From positions 1-50,655 of the forward strand of contig JACRKZ010000060.1 in assembly GCA_016235455.1 (NCBI GenBank): a DNA stretch of 50,655 bases. Reading direction: 5' to 3'. Below the pieces are notes generated by a model. It was given only the letters and a program-made list of their open reading frames with translations. It searched no databases and was not told the DNA's origin. Within the stretch, counting starts at the first letter, position 1. Each line of letters opens with the position of its first letter. Source of the stretch: Armatimonadota bacterium (GTDB lineage Bacteria > Armatimonadota > UBA10988). Below are positions 7,532 through 16,042 of this stretch, piece after piece. Both the position numbers and the translations under genes were made by a program.

Positions 7532-9991
7532 CTAGTCGGACGACTCGCGCCAGCAGCAGAAGCCGCCGCTCGACCCGTCCATGTTGGCGTTGGGTGTCGG
7601 CCGGCTGGCGTCGCGCAGCCTGGCCTCGTCATAGACGCGGATCTGGCTGCTGCGCGTGCTCACCAGCAGCACATCGGTGTCAGCGTAGTAGGCCAGGGCG
7701 TCGGGCAGGCCCCCGATGTCGGGGATGCTGCGCGCCGTGGGCAGCGTGGCCCACGGCGGACCAGGCACGGCACGCACTTGCCGGTTGGCGCCCAGGCTAT
7801 AGCCGTAGTAGACCAGGTCACGCACGGAGTCGTAGGCCAGACCGCGGCCTTCGAGCATGTCGTCGCCCATCAGTGTCGCGTCGGTCAGCTCGGCATCGGG
7901 CAGCACGCTGCCGGTGCGCGTGAGCGGGGTGTTCACCACGGCCAACTGCTCGTGGTTGGCCAGGAACAGCCGGTTGTGGACCGCGTCGTAGACCGGCGTG
8001 CCGACCGAGCCAACGTGCTGCACGCTGAAGGCGACGTCCGGCGCTCGCGCCGCGGTGATCTGCGAGACGTTGCGGTAGATGCACACATTGCCCGTGAACA
8101 GCGTGTCGCTGCCCGGGTGGTACCAGATGCTCTGCACATAGGGCGTGGCTGGCGAGCCGTTGAGCACGAAGTCTGGCGCTCGGTCGCCGCCGGTCAGCGG
8201 GTTGCGGTAGACACGCAGGCTGCCCTGGTGGCAGACCCACAGGATGGTGCGGTCGGCGTTCATGGCCATCGACTGCCCGTAGAACGCGTACAGCGGGTTG
8301 GCGCTGCCACCCAGCCGGATCACTGTCTGTCGCGCCATGGAGATCGACTGCTGCCAGATGGTCGGGAAGCGCACGTAGTTGTAGCCGCCGATGACCGCCT
8401 TGAAGGTATCGGTGCGGCTGACCTCGCCGCAGGGGCTGCCGGCCGCGCCATCGGTGCCCAGGGTCACCGACGCGGTGGGCGCGGGATCGCCCGGCCAGAG
8501 GCCCGTGCCGGCGGTCGCCTGGCTCAGCGTGCCATGCCCCCGGCCGACACCCACCGGCGAACCGCTGCCGCCGTTGCCGCCATTGCCCGCCACGACGACG
8601 ATCGAGCCGCCCGTGCCCTGGCGCCCCATGCCGCCTTCCCAGATGACCGCGCCGCCGAACCCGCCGGCGGCGCCGGCGTCACCGCCCAGACCGCCCGCGC
8701 CACCGGCGATGCGCGGCACCGTGCAGCCGCTGCCACCCGTGCCGCCGTCACCGCCGTGAGCCGTGGCATCACCACCGTCGCCCGGCCGCAGCAGCGCTTC
8801 GTCCGTGCTTGTGGCGGCGAAGCGCAGCAGAATCGAGCCGCCGCCGCCGCCCTGGGCGCTGGCTTCGCCACCGTCGCCGCCGGTGGCTCCTGGGCCGCCC
8901 AGGCCGCCAGTCTGCGCCCACGACACCGAGTCGCCGCCGTTGCCGCCTTCGTAGCGCCGGCCCTGCTCGTAGAACACATACTCGCCCTGGTTGGGATCTT
9001 CGATGCCGGCATAGCCGCCGGCGCCGCCCGAAGTCTCCACCCGGCGACCGGCGTGCGCCTGGTCGGCCGCGTCGAGGTTCATCACCACGCGCGCCGATCC
9101 ACCGTCGCCACCGGTCACCTGACCGCTGCCGCCGCTCCGCCCGTGGACCTCCACACCCTCGGGCACTATCTGCCGACCGGCCGCCGCGCGGCTCGACGCG
9201 GCGCCGACTTCCCACTCAAAGGCGCCGGCATCGCCGCCAGCGCCGCCCAGCAGGTTGCCTGCCGGCAGCCAGACCACCAGGTCGGCCGCCTGCCGCGCCA
9301 CGCCCGCACCGGTCACCGAGCCGGCCGTCACCCGCAAGAGGCCGCTGTTGCCGCCGCCGTTGGCCAGCTCCGCGGGTGGCGTGTAGGTGGTCGCCGCGGT
9401 GCCCGTGATCGACAGCGCGCCGCCGTTGCCACCGTTGCCCAGCCGGAACAGCGCGGTCGACGCGGCCAGGGTCAGCGTCTGCTGCGGACAGTTGAGCACG
9501 ATGTTGCCACCGGCCCCACCGGCCCCACCGGCGCCGCCCGCGCCGCCATTGCCGCTGGTCAGCACAGCTTCGCCGGCCTGCCGCGTCGCCGCGCCGCCCA
9601 GCGTGATACCGCCGCCGGCCTGCAACCGCAACTCGCCACCGGCGCCACCCGCCGCATTGGCCGATCCGCCGGTGCCGGCGCCGGTCTGAATTCGGCCCGT
9701 CACGATGATGGCTTCCGTCGCTTCAATGGCGATGCCGCCGCCGGCCTGGCCGTTGCCGCTCGAGGCCAGCGACGCCAGCGTGCCGGCGATGGTCGCGGTG
9801 CGACACTGAACGGTCACGCCGCCCTGGCAGTTCACCCGCTCGCCGGCGGCGACGGTGAACTCATCCGCCGTGACCGTGCCCGAAATGGTCCGCCCGGCCG
9901 GGCCGTCCGAGCCACAGCCGCACAGCCACGCAAAGCACAACACGCTCAACAGACCGCACAACTGACGACACAGCCGACTCTGAGTGCCCAT
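7532..9991 (-). CDS. Glycine-rich (PGRS-like) lipoprotein with C-terminal propeller-like region
   Basis: 819 residues from the ATG at 9991, which has GGGAGGG about 5 bases upstream; a 13-codon upstream extension is less likely. LCGC at 23-26 is a lipobox-like end of the signal. Residues about 30-520 are full of GGX and GGAGG triplets alternating with short beta-prone segments (SILLRF, SIVVVAGNGG), as in mycobacterial PE_PGRS or polyglycine-helix proteins. Residues about 540-819 have repeated strands such as NRLFLANHEQLAVVN and VYYGYSLG, suggesting an NHL/TolB-type propeller. No catalytic motif is recognised. A plausible role is an outer-surface structural or binding protein. A good promoter (10055-10083) lies upstream, and the gene diverges from the pectate-lyase-fold gene. 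Confidence 0.8.
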   Translation of the reverse strand: MGTQSRLCRQLCGLLSVLCFAWLCGCGSDGPAGRTISGTVTADEFTVAAGERVNCQGGVTVQCRTATIAGTLASLASSGNGQAGGGIAIEATEAIIVTGRIQTGAGTGGSANAAGGAGGELRLQAGGGITLGGAATRQAGEAVLTSGNGGAGGAGGAGGAGGNIVLNCPQQTLTLAASTALFRLGNGGNGGALSITGTAATTYTPPAELANGGGNSGLLRVTAGSVTGAGVARQAADLVVWLPAGNLLGGAGGDAGAFEWEVGAASSRAAAGRQIVPEGVEVHGRSGGSGQVTGGDGGSARVVMNLDAADQAHAGRRVETSGGAGGYAGIEDPNQGEYVFYEQGRRYEGGNGGDSVSWAQTGGLGGPGATGGDGGEASAQGGGGGSILLRFAATSTDEALLRPGDGGDATAHGGDGGTGGSGCTVPRIAGGAGGLGGDAGAAGGFGGAVIWEGGMGRQGTGGSIVVVAGNGGNGGSGSPVGVGRGHGTLSQATAGTGLWPGDPAPTASVTLGTDGAAGSPCGEVSRTDTFKAVIGGYNYVRFPTIWQQSISMARQTVIRLGGSANPLYAFYGQSMAMNADRTILWVCHQGSLRVYRNPLTGGDRAPDFVLNGSPATPYVQSIWYHPGSDTLFTGNVCIYRNVSQITAARAPDVAFSVQHVGSVGTPVYDAVHNRLFLANHEQLAVVNTPLTRTGSVLPDAELTDATLMGDDMLEGRGLAYDSVRDLVYYGYSLGANRQVRAVPGPPWATLPTARSIPDIGGLPDALAYYADTDVLLVSTRSSQIRVYDEARLRDASRPTPNANMDGSSGGFCCWRESSD

Positions 9992-10054
9992 GGCGCCCTC
10001 CCTGGCAACACATTGGTGCGGCGGCATCATCCCTCGCGATGTGCCGACGAATCG

Positions 10055-10083
10055 AGCGTAGCCGGTGCCGACGGCCGTCGCAA
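10055..10083 (-). promoter_or_regulatory. Sigma70-type promoter for the glycine-rich lipoprotein gene
   Basis: On the minus strand TTGCGA (10083-10078) is followed after 17 bases by TACGCT (10060-10055). The expected transcript start is about 55 bases before the ATG at 9991. The -10 core and flank (GCTACGCT then GAT) closely match the element before the BNR_4 gene at 13174. Confidence 0.5.
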
Positions 10084-10178
10084 GTCATATTGGGCCAGCC
10101 GGCCAAGGACAGGCTGCGCCGTCAGGTGGCCAGAGGAGCTTCGGCCCGGGCGCCGAACCGTCGCCTCGGGAGGGCGGC

Positions 10179-12422
10179 ATGACGCGCGCGATGGGCTGGC
10201 TGGTCTTGGCAATGGTGGCGCTGCCCGGCTGGGCACAACAGGCACGCATCCCCGCGCTCAACTGGACGCCACGGTCGGATTGGATGAACGTGCGCGAACT
10301 GGGCGCCCGCGGCGATGGCCTCGCCGACGACACCGCGGCGCTCCAGGCGGTGTTCGACCGCACGCCCGAGACCGACACCAACTACGGCGAGACACTGCGC
10401 CACCGCGTCATCTACTTCCCCGCGGGCCGCTACCGGCTGACGAGCACGCTGCAACTGAGCAAGTCGCACGGTCTCTGGCTGGTGGGGCATGGGCGCGACA
10501 CGACGCTGCTTTGGGATGGCCCCGCGGGCGGCATCATGCTGTGGAACAACGGCGCCACCTACGCGCGCTACGAGGGCCTGACCTGGGACGGCCAGGGCCG
10601 CGCGGCGGTCGGCGTCGAACACAAGTCCATGTCCTACTACGAGACCTCGATGCGCTACCAGGACTGTGCCTTCGTCGGCCTGACCGAGCATGGCGTGCTG
10701 GTCGGCCGCGGTGATGAGAAGGTCGCCACCGCCGAGATGTGGTACCTGAACTGTCTCTTCCGGCAGTGCGGCAATGGCGTCACGCTGGGCAACTTCAACG
10801 ACTACGACAACACCTTCGACGGCTGCGCGTTCGAGGACTGTGGGGTCGGCGTCAACAGCCCCAAAGGCAACTTCTACGTGCGCGCCTGCCGGTTCGAGCG
10901 CAGCCGCGAATGCGACGTGCAGCAGCTCAGCCCATCCCACTCGAGCTCGATCCGCTTCTGTGTCTCACAGGGCTCCAAGCGCTTTTACCGCACCATGAGC
11001 TATGGCCACCTGGCCACCAAGATCCAGAACTGCCTGGTCGACGGCTGGACGGCGCCCGACGGCGCCATCCGGCTCGGCCATCGCGGCCCGACCACCATCT
11101 TCGACTGCCGGTTCACCCACCCGCCCAGCGCGGCGGCGCCCATCGCGCTGGCCAATCCTCGCGAGTTGCAGCAGCTGCTCGTGGTCAGTGGCAACACCTC
11201 GCCCGATACGGCCAAGGTGGTCGATGAAGGCCCCAACGCGCGCGTCAGCGTGGTGCCGGCGGGCAAGCGGGGCCCAGCCCTGACCGATGTGGGCCGCCGC
11301 TTCCTGGTCGAGCGGCGCGGCCGCGCCGGCAAGGTGCTCGACGCGATGCGCGACTTCGGCGCCAAGGCCGATGGCCAGACCGACGACTCCGCCGCGCTGC
11401 AGGCCTGCTTCGACGCGGCCGGCGCGCTGGGCAGCGGCGCCGTGGCCTATCTGCCGGGCGGCCAGTACAAGGTCAGCCGCACGCTGCGCCTGACCGGTCG
11501 TGACTGGACCCTCAGCGGCACCGGCTTCCGCACCATGCTCAACTGGAGCGGCGACAAGGCCGGCACGATGCTGCGCATCCACCATCCCCAGGGCCTGCGC
11601 CTGGAGCACTTCGTGCTGCAGGGCCCGCCCGAAACCGTGCGCATCCACCACACGGCCGATCCCGGCCCGTCGCGCATCGCTTACGACGGCGTCTACGTCA
11701 ACGGGCTGGACGCCTGCAACACCGGGCTATGGTGCGAGCAACTGCCAGCAGGCACGGTGGTGCTCATGGGCCACTTCATCGGCAATATCCGGCTCACCGA
11801 CTGCGGGCCGGCCACCATCCTCTGCGCCCAGCACTACTACTCGCTCACGCTGGAAGGCGCGACAGCGCCGAAGACCGGGTTGGCCGGGTTCATGTTCCAC
11901 AACGACGCCTGCCACAACTACGCGCTGGACGTGCTGGACAACCAGGATGTGGTGGTGGCCGACTTCTACTCCGAGACCAACCAGCGCTACCTGCTGGCGA
12001 CCGGCCGGCCGGGCCAGCCGTCGGGCCGCGTGACCATCGGCGCCTCGAAGATCAGCACCATCGACCGCGAGGCGATCACGCTGCGCAACTACCAGGGCCG
12101 CGTGTTCGTCGGTGGTGGCGACGGTTGGTGGCAGACCGACACCGGCCAGCCGCTCAACCTGGTCCATGAGGGCGACCGGCCACTGGACTTCATCATCGCC
12201 GGGCAGATGTGGTGGCGCTCGGAGCCCCGGCTGACCGCGGGGCCGGGCCTGCGCTACGGCGGCGTCGAGAACCTGCTCATGGAGAACGACTACCCCGCCT
12301 ACAACGAGAAGTCGTTGCCCAACGTGACCACACCAACCACACAGGCGGCACTGGTCGGCGCGTTCGACGACTTCCGCGAGCTGGGCACGGCCTATCTGCG
12401 CCACTACTTCCCCACGGACTGA
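10179..12422 (+). CDS. Secreted protein with two pectate-lyase-fold (parallel beta-helix) domains
   Basis: 747 residues from the ATG at 10179, chosen for its GGGAGGG ribosome site and signal peptide (MGWLVLAMVALPGWAQ); the frame is open further upstream but has no such site. Two Pectate_lyase_3-type (PF12708) N-caps are visible. The first is VRELGARGDGLADDTAAL at about residues 34-51 and the second MRDFGAKADGQTDDSAAL at about 389-406. Each is followed by the YFPAGRY or YLPGGQY turn and right-handed beta-helix coils. Such folds bind or cleave acidic polysaccharides and also occur in epimerases and phage tailspikes. I cannot point to catalytic Asp or Lys residues with certainty. The tandem arrangement suggests internal duplication. 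It is followed 72 bp later by the second phosphatase lipoprotein on the same strand. Confidence 0.8.
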   Translation: MTRAMGWLVLAMVALPGWAQQARIPALNWTPRSDWMNVRELGARGDGLADDTAALQAVFDRTPETDTNYGETLRHRVIYFPAGRYRLTSTLQLSKSHGLWLVGHGRDTTLLWDGPAGGIMLWNNGATYARYEGLTWDGQGRAAVGVEHKSMSYYETSMRYQDCAFVGLTEHGVLVGRGDEKVATAEMWYLNCLFRQCGNGVTLGNFNDYDNTFDGCAFEDCGVGVNSPKGNFYVRACRFERSRECDVQQLSPSHSSSIRFCVSQGSKRFYRTMSYGHLATKIQNCLVDGWTAPDGAIRLGHRGPTTIFDCRFTHPPSAAAPIALANPRELQQLLVVSGNTSPDTAKVVDEGPNARVSVVPAGKRGPALTDVGRRFLVERRGRAGKVLDAMRDFGAKADGQTDDSAALQACFDAAGALGSGAVAYLPGGQYKVSRTLRLTGRDWTLSGTGFRTMLNWSGDKAGTMLRIHHPQGLRLEHFVLQGPPETVRIHHTADPGPSRIAYDGVYVNGLDACNTGLWCEQLPAGTVVLMGHFIGNIRLTDCGPATILCAQHYYSLTLEGATAPKTGLAGFMFHNDACHNYALDVLDNQDVVVADFYSETNQRYLLATGRPGQPSGRVTIGASKISTIDREAITLRNYQGRVFVGGGDGWWQTDTGQPLNLVHEGDRPLDFIIAGQMWWRSEPRLTAGPGLRYGGVENLLMENDYPAYNEKSLPNVTTPTTQAALVGAFDDFRELGTAYLRHYFPTD

Positions 12423-12460
12423 CGGCGCGGTCGCCGGGCCTGCCCTGTAACGCCGCGGGT

Positions 12461-12468
12461 GCCATGCT
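12461..12468 (+). promoter_or_regulatory. Extended -10-like element before phosphatase copy 2
   Basis: TGC followed by CATGCT, about 27 bases before the ATG at 12495. It has the TGN extended -10 form seen at several other gene starts here, and no convincing -35 was found. Confidence 0.3.
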
Positions 12469-12494
12469 GACACTGGGCCTTGGAGACCCGTTTG

Positions 12495-13121
12495 ATGTTC
12501 CGCCGCCGTCCGTTCGCCGCCGCGCTGGCCCTGTTGGCGCTGGCCGGCTGCCGCCCATCCGCGTCGCCGCCCGTGGTGCCCGCCCCCTCTGCGGCGGTCG
12601 CGCCGCCGCCCCCGGTGGCTGCGCCTGCCGCCGTCACCGCGGCGACGTCCCCCGCGCCGCTGCCTCCGCATGAGGGTCTGCCCAACTTCCATCTGGTCGA
12701 GCCCGGCATCTACCGCGGCGCGGCGCCCACGGCCCAGGGACTGAAGTCGCTGAAGGCCATGGGCGTGAAGACCATCATCGACCTGCGCATCGAGGTCGCC
12801 CGCAAGAAGGAGAAGATCGACGCCGAGGCCCTGGGCTTCCGCTACATCGGCCTGCCCATGGGCAAGGAGGCGCCCACCAAGCAGCAGATCACCACGCTGT
12901 TGGAGACGCTGAAGGACACCAGCCGGCACCCGGTGTACGTCCACTGCCAGCACGGCGCCGACCGTACCGGCTGCATGATCGGCCTGTACCGCGAGACCGT
13001 GCAGGGCTGGTCGTTCGACAAGACCTGGGCCGAGATGCGCCGGTACGGGTTCAACAAGAACCTGAGCGAACTGAAGGGCACCGTGCAGAAGGCCGGTACA
13101 CCCAAGGCCGAGCCCAAGTAG
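12495..13121 (+). CDS. Cys-based (dual-specificity-type) phosphatase lipoprotein, copy 2
   Basis: 208 residues from the ATG at 12495, with GGAG 9 bases upstream; an in-frame TTG at 12480 is unlikely. The signal ends in a clear lipobox LAGC (14-17), followed by a long Ala/Pro linker to about residue 55. The catalytic domain carries HCQHGADRTG (Cys151, Arg157). From LPNFH to MRRYGF it is nearly the same as copy 1 at 6893-7477, including GIYRGAAPTAQGLKSL, KTIIDLRIE and LPMGK. The linkers and extreme C-termini differ. This is a recent or strongly conserved duplication. The protein is probably membrane-tethered and extracytoplasmic, with an unknown substrate. It may be transcribed with the pectate-lyase-fold gene or from its own extended -10 element. 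Confidence 0.84.
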   Translation: MFRRRPFAAALALLALAGCRPSASPPVVPAPSAAVAPPPPVAAPAAVTAATSPAPLPPHEGLPNFHLVEPGIYRGAAPTAQGLKSLKAMGVKTIIDLRIEVARKKEKIDAEALGFRYIGLPMGKEAPTKQQITTLLETLKDTSRHPVYVHCQHGADRTGCMIGLYRETVQGWSFDKTWAEMRRYGFNKNLSELKGTVQKAGTPKAEPK

Positions 13122-13171
13122 CCGGACAGCCGCCGCGTCGGGCCACAGACTTCTAGTCGAGCACGCTCGGT

Positions 13172-13179
13172 GCTACGCT
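13172..13179 (+). promoter_or_regulatory. Extended -10 element before the BNR_4 gene
   Basis: TGC followed by TACGCT, about 28 bases before the ATG at 13207. The expected transcript start is about 13186. The -35 region is not recognisable. The same TACGCT core precedes the lipoprotein gene at 10060. Confidence 0.4.
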
Positions 13180-13206
13180 AGATGGCGTTGCGCGGAGGTG
13201 ACGGTG

Positions 13207-15210
13207 ATGCGACTGATGATCCTGACAGCCACTGCTCTGCTGGCGGGCGCCGTCCTGGGCCAGGAGGCGTCGGCGCCGCCTGCCGACTACGTGCGCGGCG
13301 ACCTCGTCCAGTTCATCGCAAATGGCGGCTGGTGCTGGTACCAGGATGAGCGCCTGCTGGTCGATCCGGCCGGCGGGCGCCTGCTCATCGGCTCCGTGGC
13401 CAACGCGCTGGGCCTGGGCGGCAAGGCGCGCGACGCCGACATCGACGTCACGGGCTATCACCTGGCCAGCGGCGCACGCACCAACGTCACGCTGCGCAAC
13501 TTGCCCAGCTACGGCGGCGGCGACGACCACAACGCGGCTGCGTTCTGGATCCGGCCGGACGGACGCTACCTGGCCGTCTACACGGGTCACAACGAGGCCA
13601 GCCGCCGGACCTGGTACCGCATCTCCGAGCGACCCCACGACGCAACCGCCTGGGGGCCGGAGCAGTCCTTCGACTGGGGTGCCGCGCAGCCGGGCACCAA
13701 GTCGAACGTCACCTACAGCAACCTGTTCTACCTGTCCGCCGAGAAGCGGCTGTATAACATCGCCCGCGAGGACCAGCGCAGCCCGAACATCGCCGTCAGT
13801 GACGATTTCGGCAGTACCTGGCGCTATCTGGGCAAGCTGACCGTGCCGCGCACCCACGTGGCCTACTCCGACGGCTACTTCCGCTTCGCCGACAACGGGG
13901 TCGACCGCATCGACTTCATCGCCACCGAGCACCACCCGCGCGACTTCAACAACGGCATCTTCCACGGCTACATCCAGGGCGGCCGGACCTATAACTCGAC
14001 CGGCAAGCTGCTCGACGACCGCCTGGACGACGAGAAGGCGCCCGCGCCCGAGGACTTCACCCGCGTCTTCCAGCCATCAGCCGAGGACGGTGTCGACGAC
14101 GCCACCGACTACCACCGCGGCTGGACCATCGACCTGGGTTACTGGGCGCCCGGCCAGCCGCACGCGCTGTTCCTCACGCGCTACGGCACCCAGACCTGGC
14201 CGCTGGGCGCCAAGCGCACGCCCCAGAACTCCGGCGCCGCGGACCACCGGCTGTTCTACGCGCGCTGCGAGAACGGCGTCTGGCGTAGCACCGAACTGTG
14301 CCACATGGGGCACCCGCTGTACCCCGCCGAGCAGGACTACACCGGCCTCGGCGCACTCCACCGCGACCATCCTAACGTGCTTTATGTTTCGACTCCTGTC
14401 GATCCGCGCGACAACCGTCCGCTGGCGCATCGCGAGCTCTTCCGGGGCGAGACCGACGACGCCGGCCACACCTGGGCCTGGACGCCGATCACCTGGGATT
14501 CCAGCGCCGACAACTGCCGGCCAATTGTGCCCGCCTGGGACTCGTCGCACACGGCGCTGCTCTGGTGGCGCGGGCGCTACGACAGCCAGCGCTCCTATGA
14601 CACCGCCGTGGTCGGCCTGATCGACCGCGACGACGCGCCGGGCCCCGTGTCGTTCACGCCGGCCACGCCGGCCAACACGACCTTGCCCAGCGGTGGACCT
14701 GTGCCGACCACCGGCCCCTCGGCCGCTCGTGGCGCGGCCGATGGCACCTGGCATCGGCGCCTGGTGACCGCCGAGGGGCCGACGGTGTTCGCCGCGGGCG
14801 AAGCGGGCGAGGAGAACGTGCCGCCGCTGGCCACCACGGTCGACGCGCCGGCGGACGGGGTGTACGACGTCTACGCCTACTTCTGGTCGAACCCGGCCGA
14901 GGACTGGCGCCTGGCCGCGGGCCTGGCCGACCAGCCGCGGATGGTCTTCCGGCGCCAGGCCTGCCAGCGCGCCCGCGCCGACGAGTTCGACGGCACGGTG
15001 CCGCTCACCGCGCCGACCGTGGCGCTGTACCGGGCTTTCCTGGGCCGCGTGACCGCCAAGGCCGGCCAGGGCGTGGTGGTCCATCTCGACGACACGCCCG
15101 ACCGATCGCCGGACGGCCGGTGTCGCACGTGGTATGCCGGCGTGGGCCTGGCCCGCTCCGACGCGCTGGTGCCGTGGCGCGCGAGGCCCGCCGACAGCAG
15201 CCTGCGTTGA
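13207..15210 (+). CDS. Secreted BNR_4 propeller protein, possible ulvan-lyase relative
   Basis: 667 residues from the ATG at 13207, which has GGAGGTG 6 bases upstream; an in-frame GTG at 13198 lies too close to that site. The signal peptide is about 1-18. A seven-bladed propeller of the BNR_4 type (PF15892) covers about 30-480, with GGDDHN, TGHNEASRRTWYR, YSNLFYL and DQRSPNIAVSDDFG. His108, His128, Tyr170 and Arg187 have spacing like the His/His/Tyr/Arg set that I recall from PL24/PL25 ulvan lyases. The C-terminal about 150 residues form a beta-sandwich (VYDVYAYFWSNP). The family includes polysaccharide lyases and sialidase-like proteins of unknown activity, so lyase function is an inference. 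The TauE/SafE permease gene overlaps its stop codon. Confidence 0.72.
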   Translation: MRLMILTATALLAGAVLGQEASAPPADYVRGDLVQFIANGGWCWYQDERLLVDPAGGRLLIGSVANALGLGGKARDADIDVTGYHLASGARTNVTLRNLPSYGGGDDHNAAAFWIRPDGRYLAVYTGHNEASRRTWYRISERPHDATAWGPEQSFDWGAAQPGTKSNVTYSNLFYLSAEKRLYNIAREDQRSPNIAVSDDFGSTWRYLGKLTVPRTHVAYSDGYFRFADNGVDRIDFIATEHHPRDFNNGIFHGYIQGGRTYNSTGKLLDDRLDDEKAPAPEDFTRVFQPSAEDGVDDATDYHRGWTIDLGYWAPGQPHALFLTRYGTQTWPLGAKRTPQNSGAADHRLFYARCENGVWRSTELCHMGHPLYPAEQDYTGLGALHRDHPNVLYVSTPVDPRDNRPLAHRELFRGETDDAGHTWAWTPITWDSSADNCRPIVPAWDSSHTALLWWRGRYDSQRSYDTAVVGLIDRDDAPGPVSFTPATPANTTLPSGGPVPTTGPSAARGAADGTWHRRLVTAEGPTVFAAGEAGEENVPPLATTVDAPADGVYDVYAYFWSNPAEDWRLAAGLADQPRMVFRRQACQRARADEFDGTVPLTAPTVALYRAFLGRVTAKAGQGVVVHLDDTPDRSPDGRCRTWYAGVGLARSDALVPWRARPADSSLR

Positions 15211-15977
15211 GCAGTCTGGCCCTGCCGGCCTCGGCGGCTGTGGGACCGACGGCGTTCGTGCTGTGGGTGGCGCTGATCATGACCACCGCCTGCGGCATCG
15301 CCGCGCTGGCCGGGTTCGGCGGCAATCTGCTGGCGCTGCCGTTCGTGGCCTGGGTCTGTGGCGACCTGTGGCCGGCCGTAGTGTTGGTCCTGCTCATCGG
15401 CACACTGCAGTCGCTGGCCATGGCCGCGGCCAACGTGCGCGCGGTGCGCTGGCGATCGCTCGGCGCCCTGGTGGCGTGGAGCGCCGCGGGTCTGCCCCTG
15501 GGCCTGGCCCTGACCCACTGGCTACCGCAACGGCCGCTGATGTTGCTCATGGGCCTGGTCATTCTGGTCGGCGCCGTGGCGGGCCATCTGCAGGTGGCGC
15601 AGGCCGGCGAGGAGCGCCGCTTCGGGCTCGGCGCGCGGCTGTTGTTGCTGGCCGCGGGCATCATGCACGGCGCGTTCGGCTGCGGCGGACCCACGGTGGT
15701 GCTGGCCGCGCGCGGCACGCTGCGCGAGAAGGACGCCTTCCGCGCCACGATGTTTGCCTTCTGGGTGTTCCTCAACGCCTTCGCCCTGGCCGGCATGTAT
15801 CAGCGACTCACCGTGCCGGGCCTGCCGCTGCTGGTCGCCGTCGGCCTGCCTTGCATGGCGCTGGGCAGTTGGCTCGGCCAGACGATGTCGCGGCGCGTGC
15901 CGCAGAAACGCTTTGGTGAACTCGTGGCGGCGATGCTGGCGGTGACCGGCCTGGTGACCATGGCGCGGGCGTGGTAG
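15207..15977 (+). CDS. TauE/SafE-family membrane permease
   Basis: About 256 residues from a TTG at 15207 that overlaps the stop codon of the BNR_4 gene (TTGA), suggesting translational coupling. A GTG at 15240 is an alternative start, and the frame is also open earlier inside the upstream gene. About eight hydrophobic segments are visible, including FVLWVALIMTTACGIAALAG, ALPFVAWVCGDLWPAVVLVL, LMLLMGLVILVGAVAG, LLLLAAGIMHGAFGCGGP and LVAAMLAVTGLVTM. The glycine-rich GFGGN and GAFGCGGP turns are typical of the two inverted repeats of TauE/SafE (PF01925) proteins, which export sulfite, sulfoacetate and other small organic anions. If the neighbouring enzyme acts on sulfated polysaccharide, sulfur-anion export would fit, but this is conjecture. 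Confidence 0.78.
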   Translation: MSSLALPASAAVGPTAFVLWVALIMTTACGIAALAGFGGNLLALPFVAWVCGDLWPAVVLVLLIGTLQSLAMAAANVRAVRWRSLGALVAWSAAGLPLGLALTHWLPQRPLMLLMGLVILVGAVAGHLQVAQAGEERRFGLGARLLLLAAGIMHGAFGCGGPTVVLAARGTLREKDAFRATMFAFWVFLNAFALAGMYQRLTVPGLPLLVAVGLPCMALGSWLGQTMSRRVPQKRFGELVAAMLAVTGLVTMARAW

Positions 15978-16042
15978 GCGACGGACGAGTAGGTGGCCAA
16001 GGGCGGCTGGGACCCATACTGATGCTGGGAACGGAGAGACGC

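Noticed and set aside
8500..9700. Dense CCGCCG/CCACCG repeats that look like a DNA tandem array
   Set aside because: They follow codon phase and encode the GGX protein repeats of the lipoprotein, so no separate DNA repeat is needed to explain them.
7778..10714. 978-codon plus-strand frame opposite the glycine-rich lipoprotein
   Set aside because: The GGX repeats of the real gene read as Ala/Thr/Arg/Val-rich sequence in this frame. It has no start signals and runs into the pectate-lyase-fold gene out of frame.
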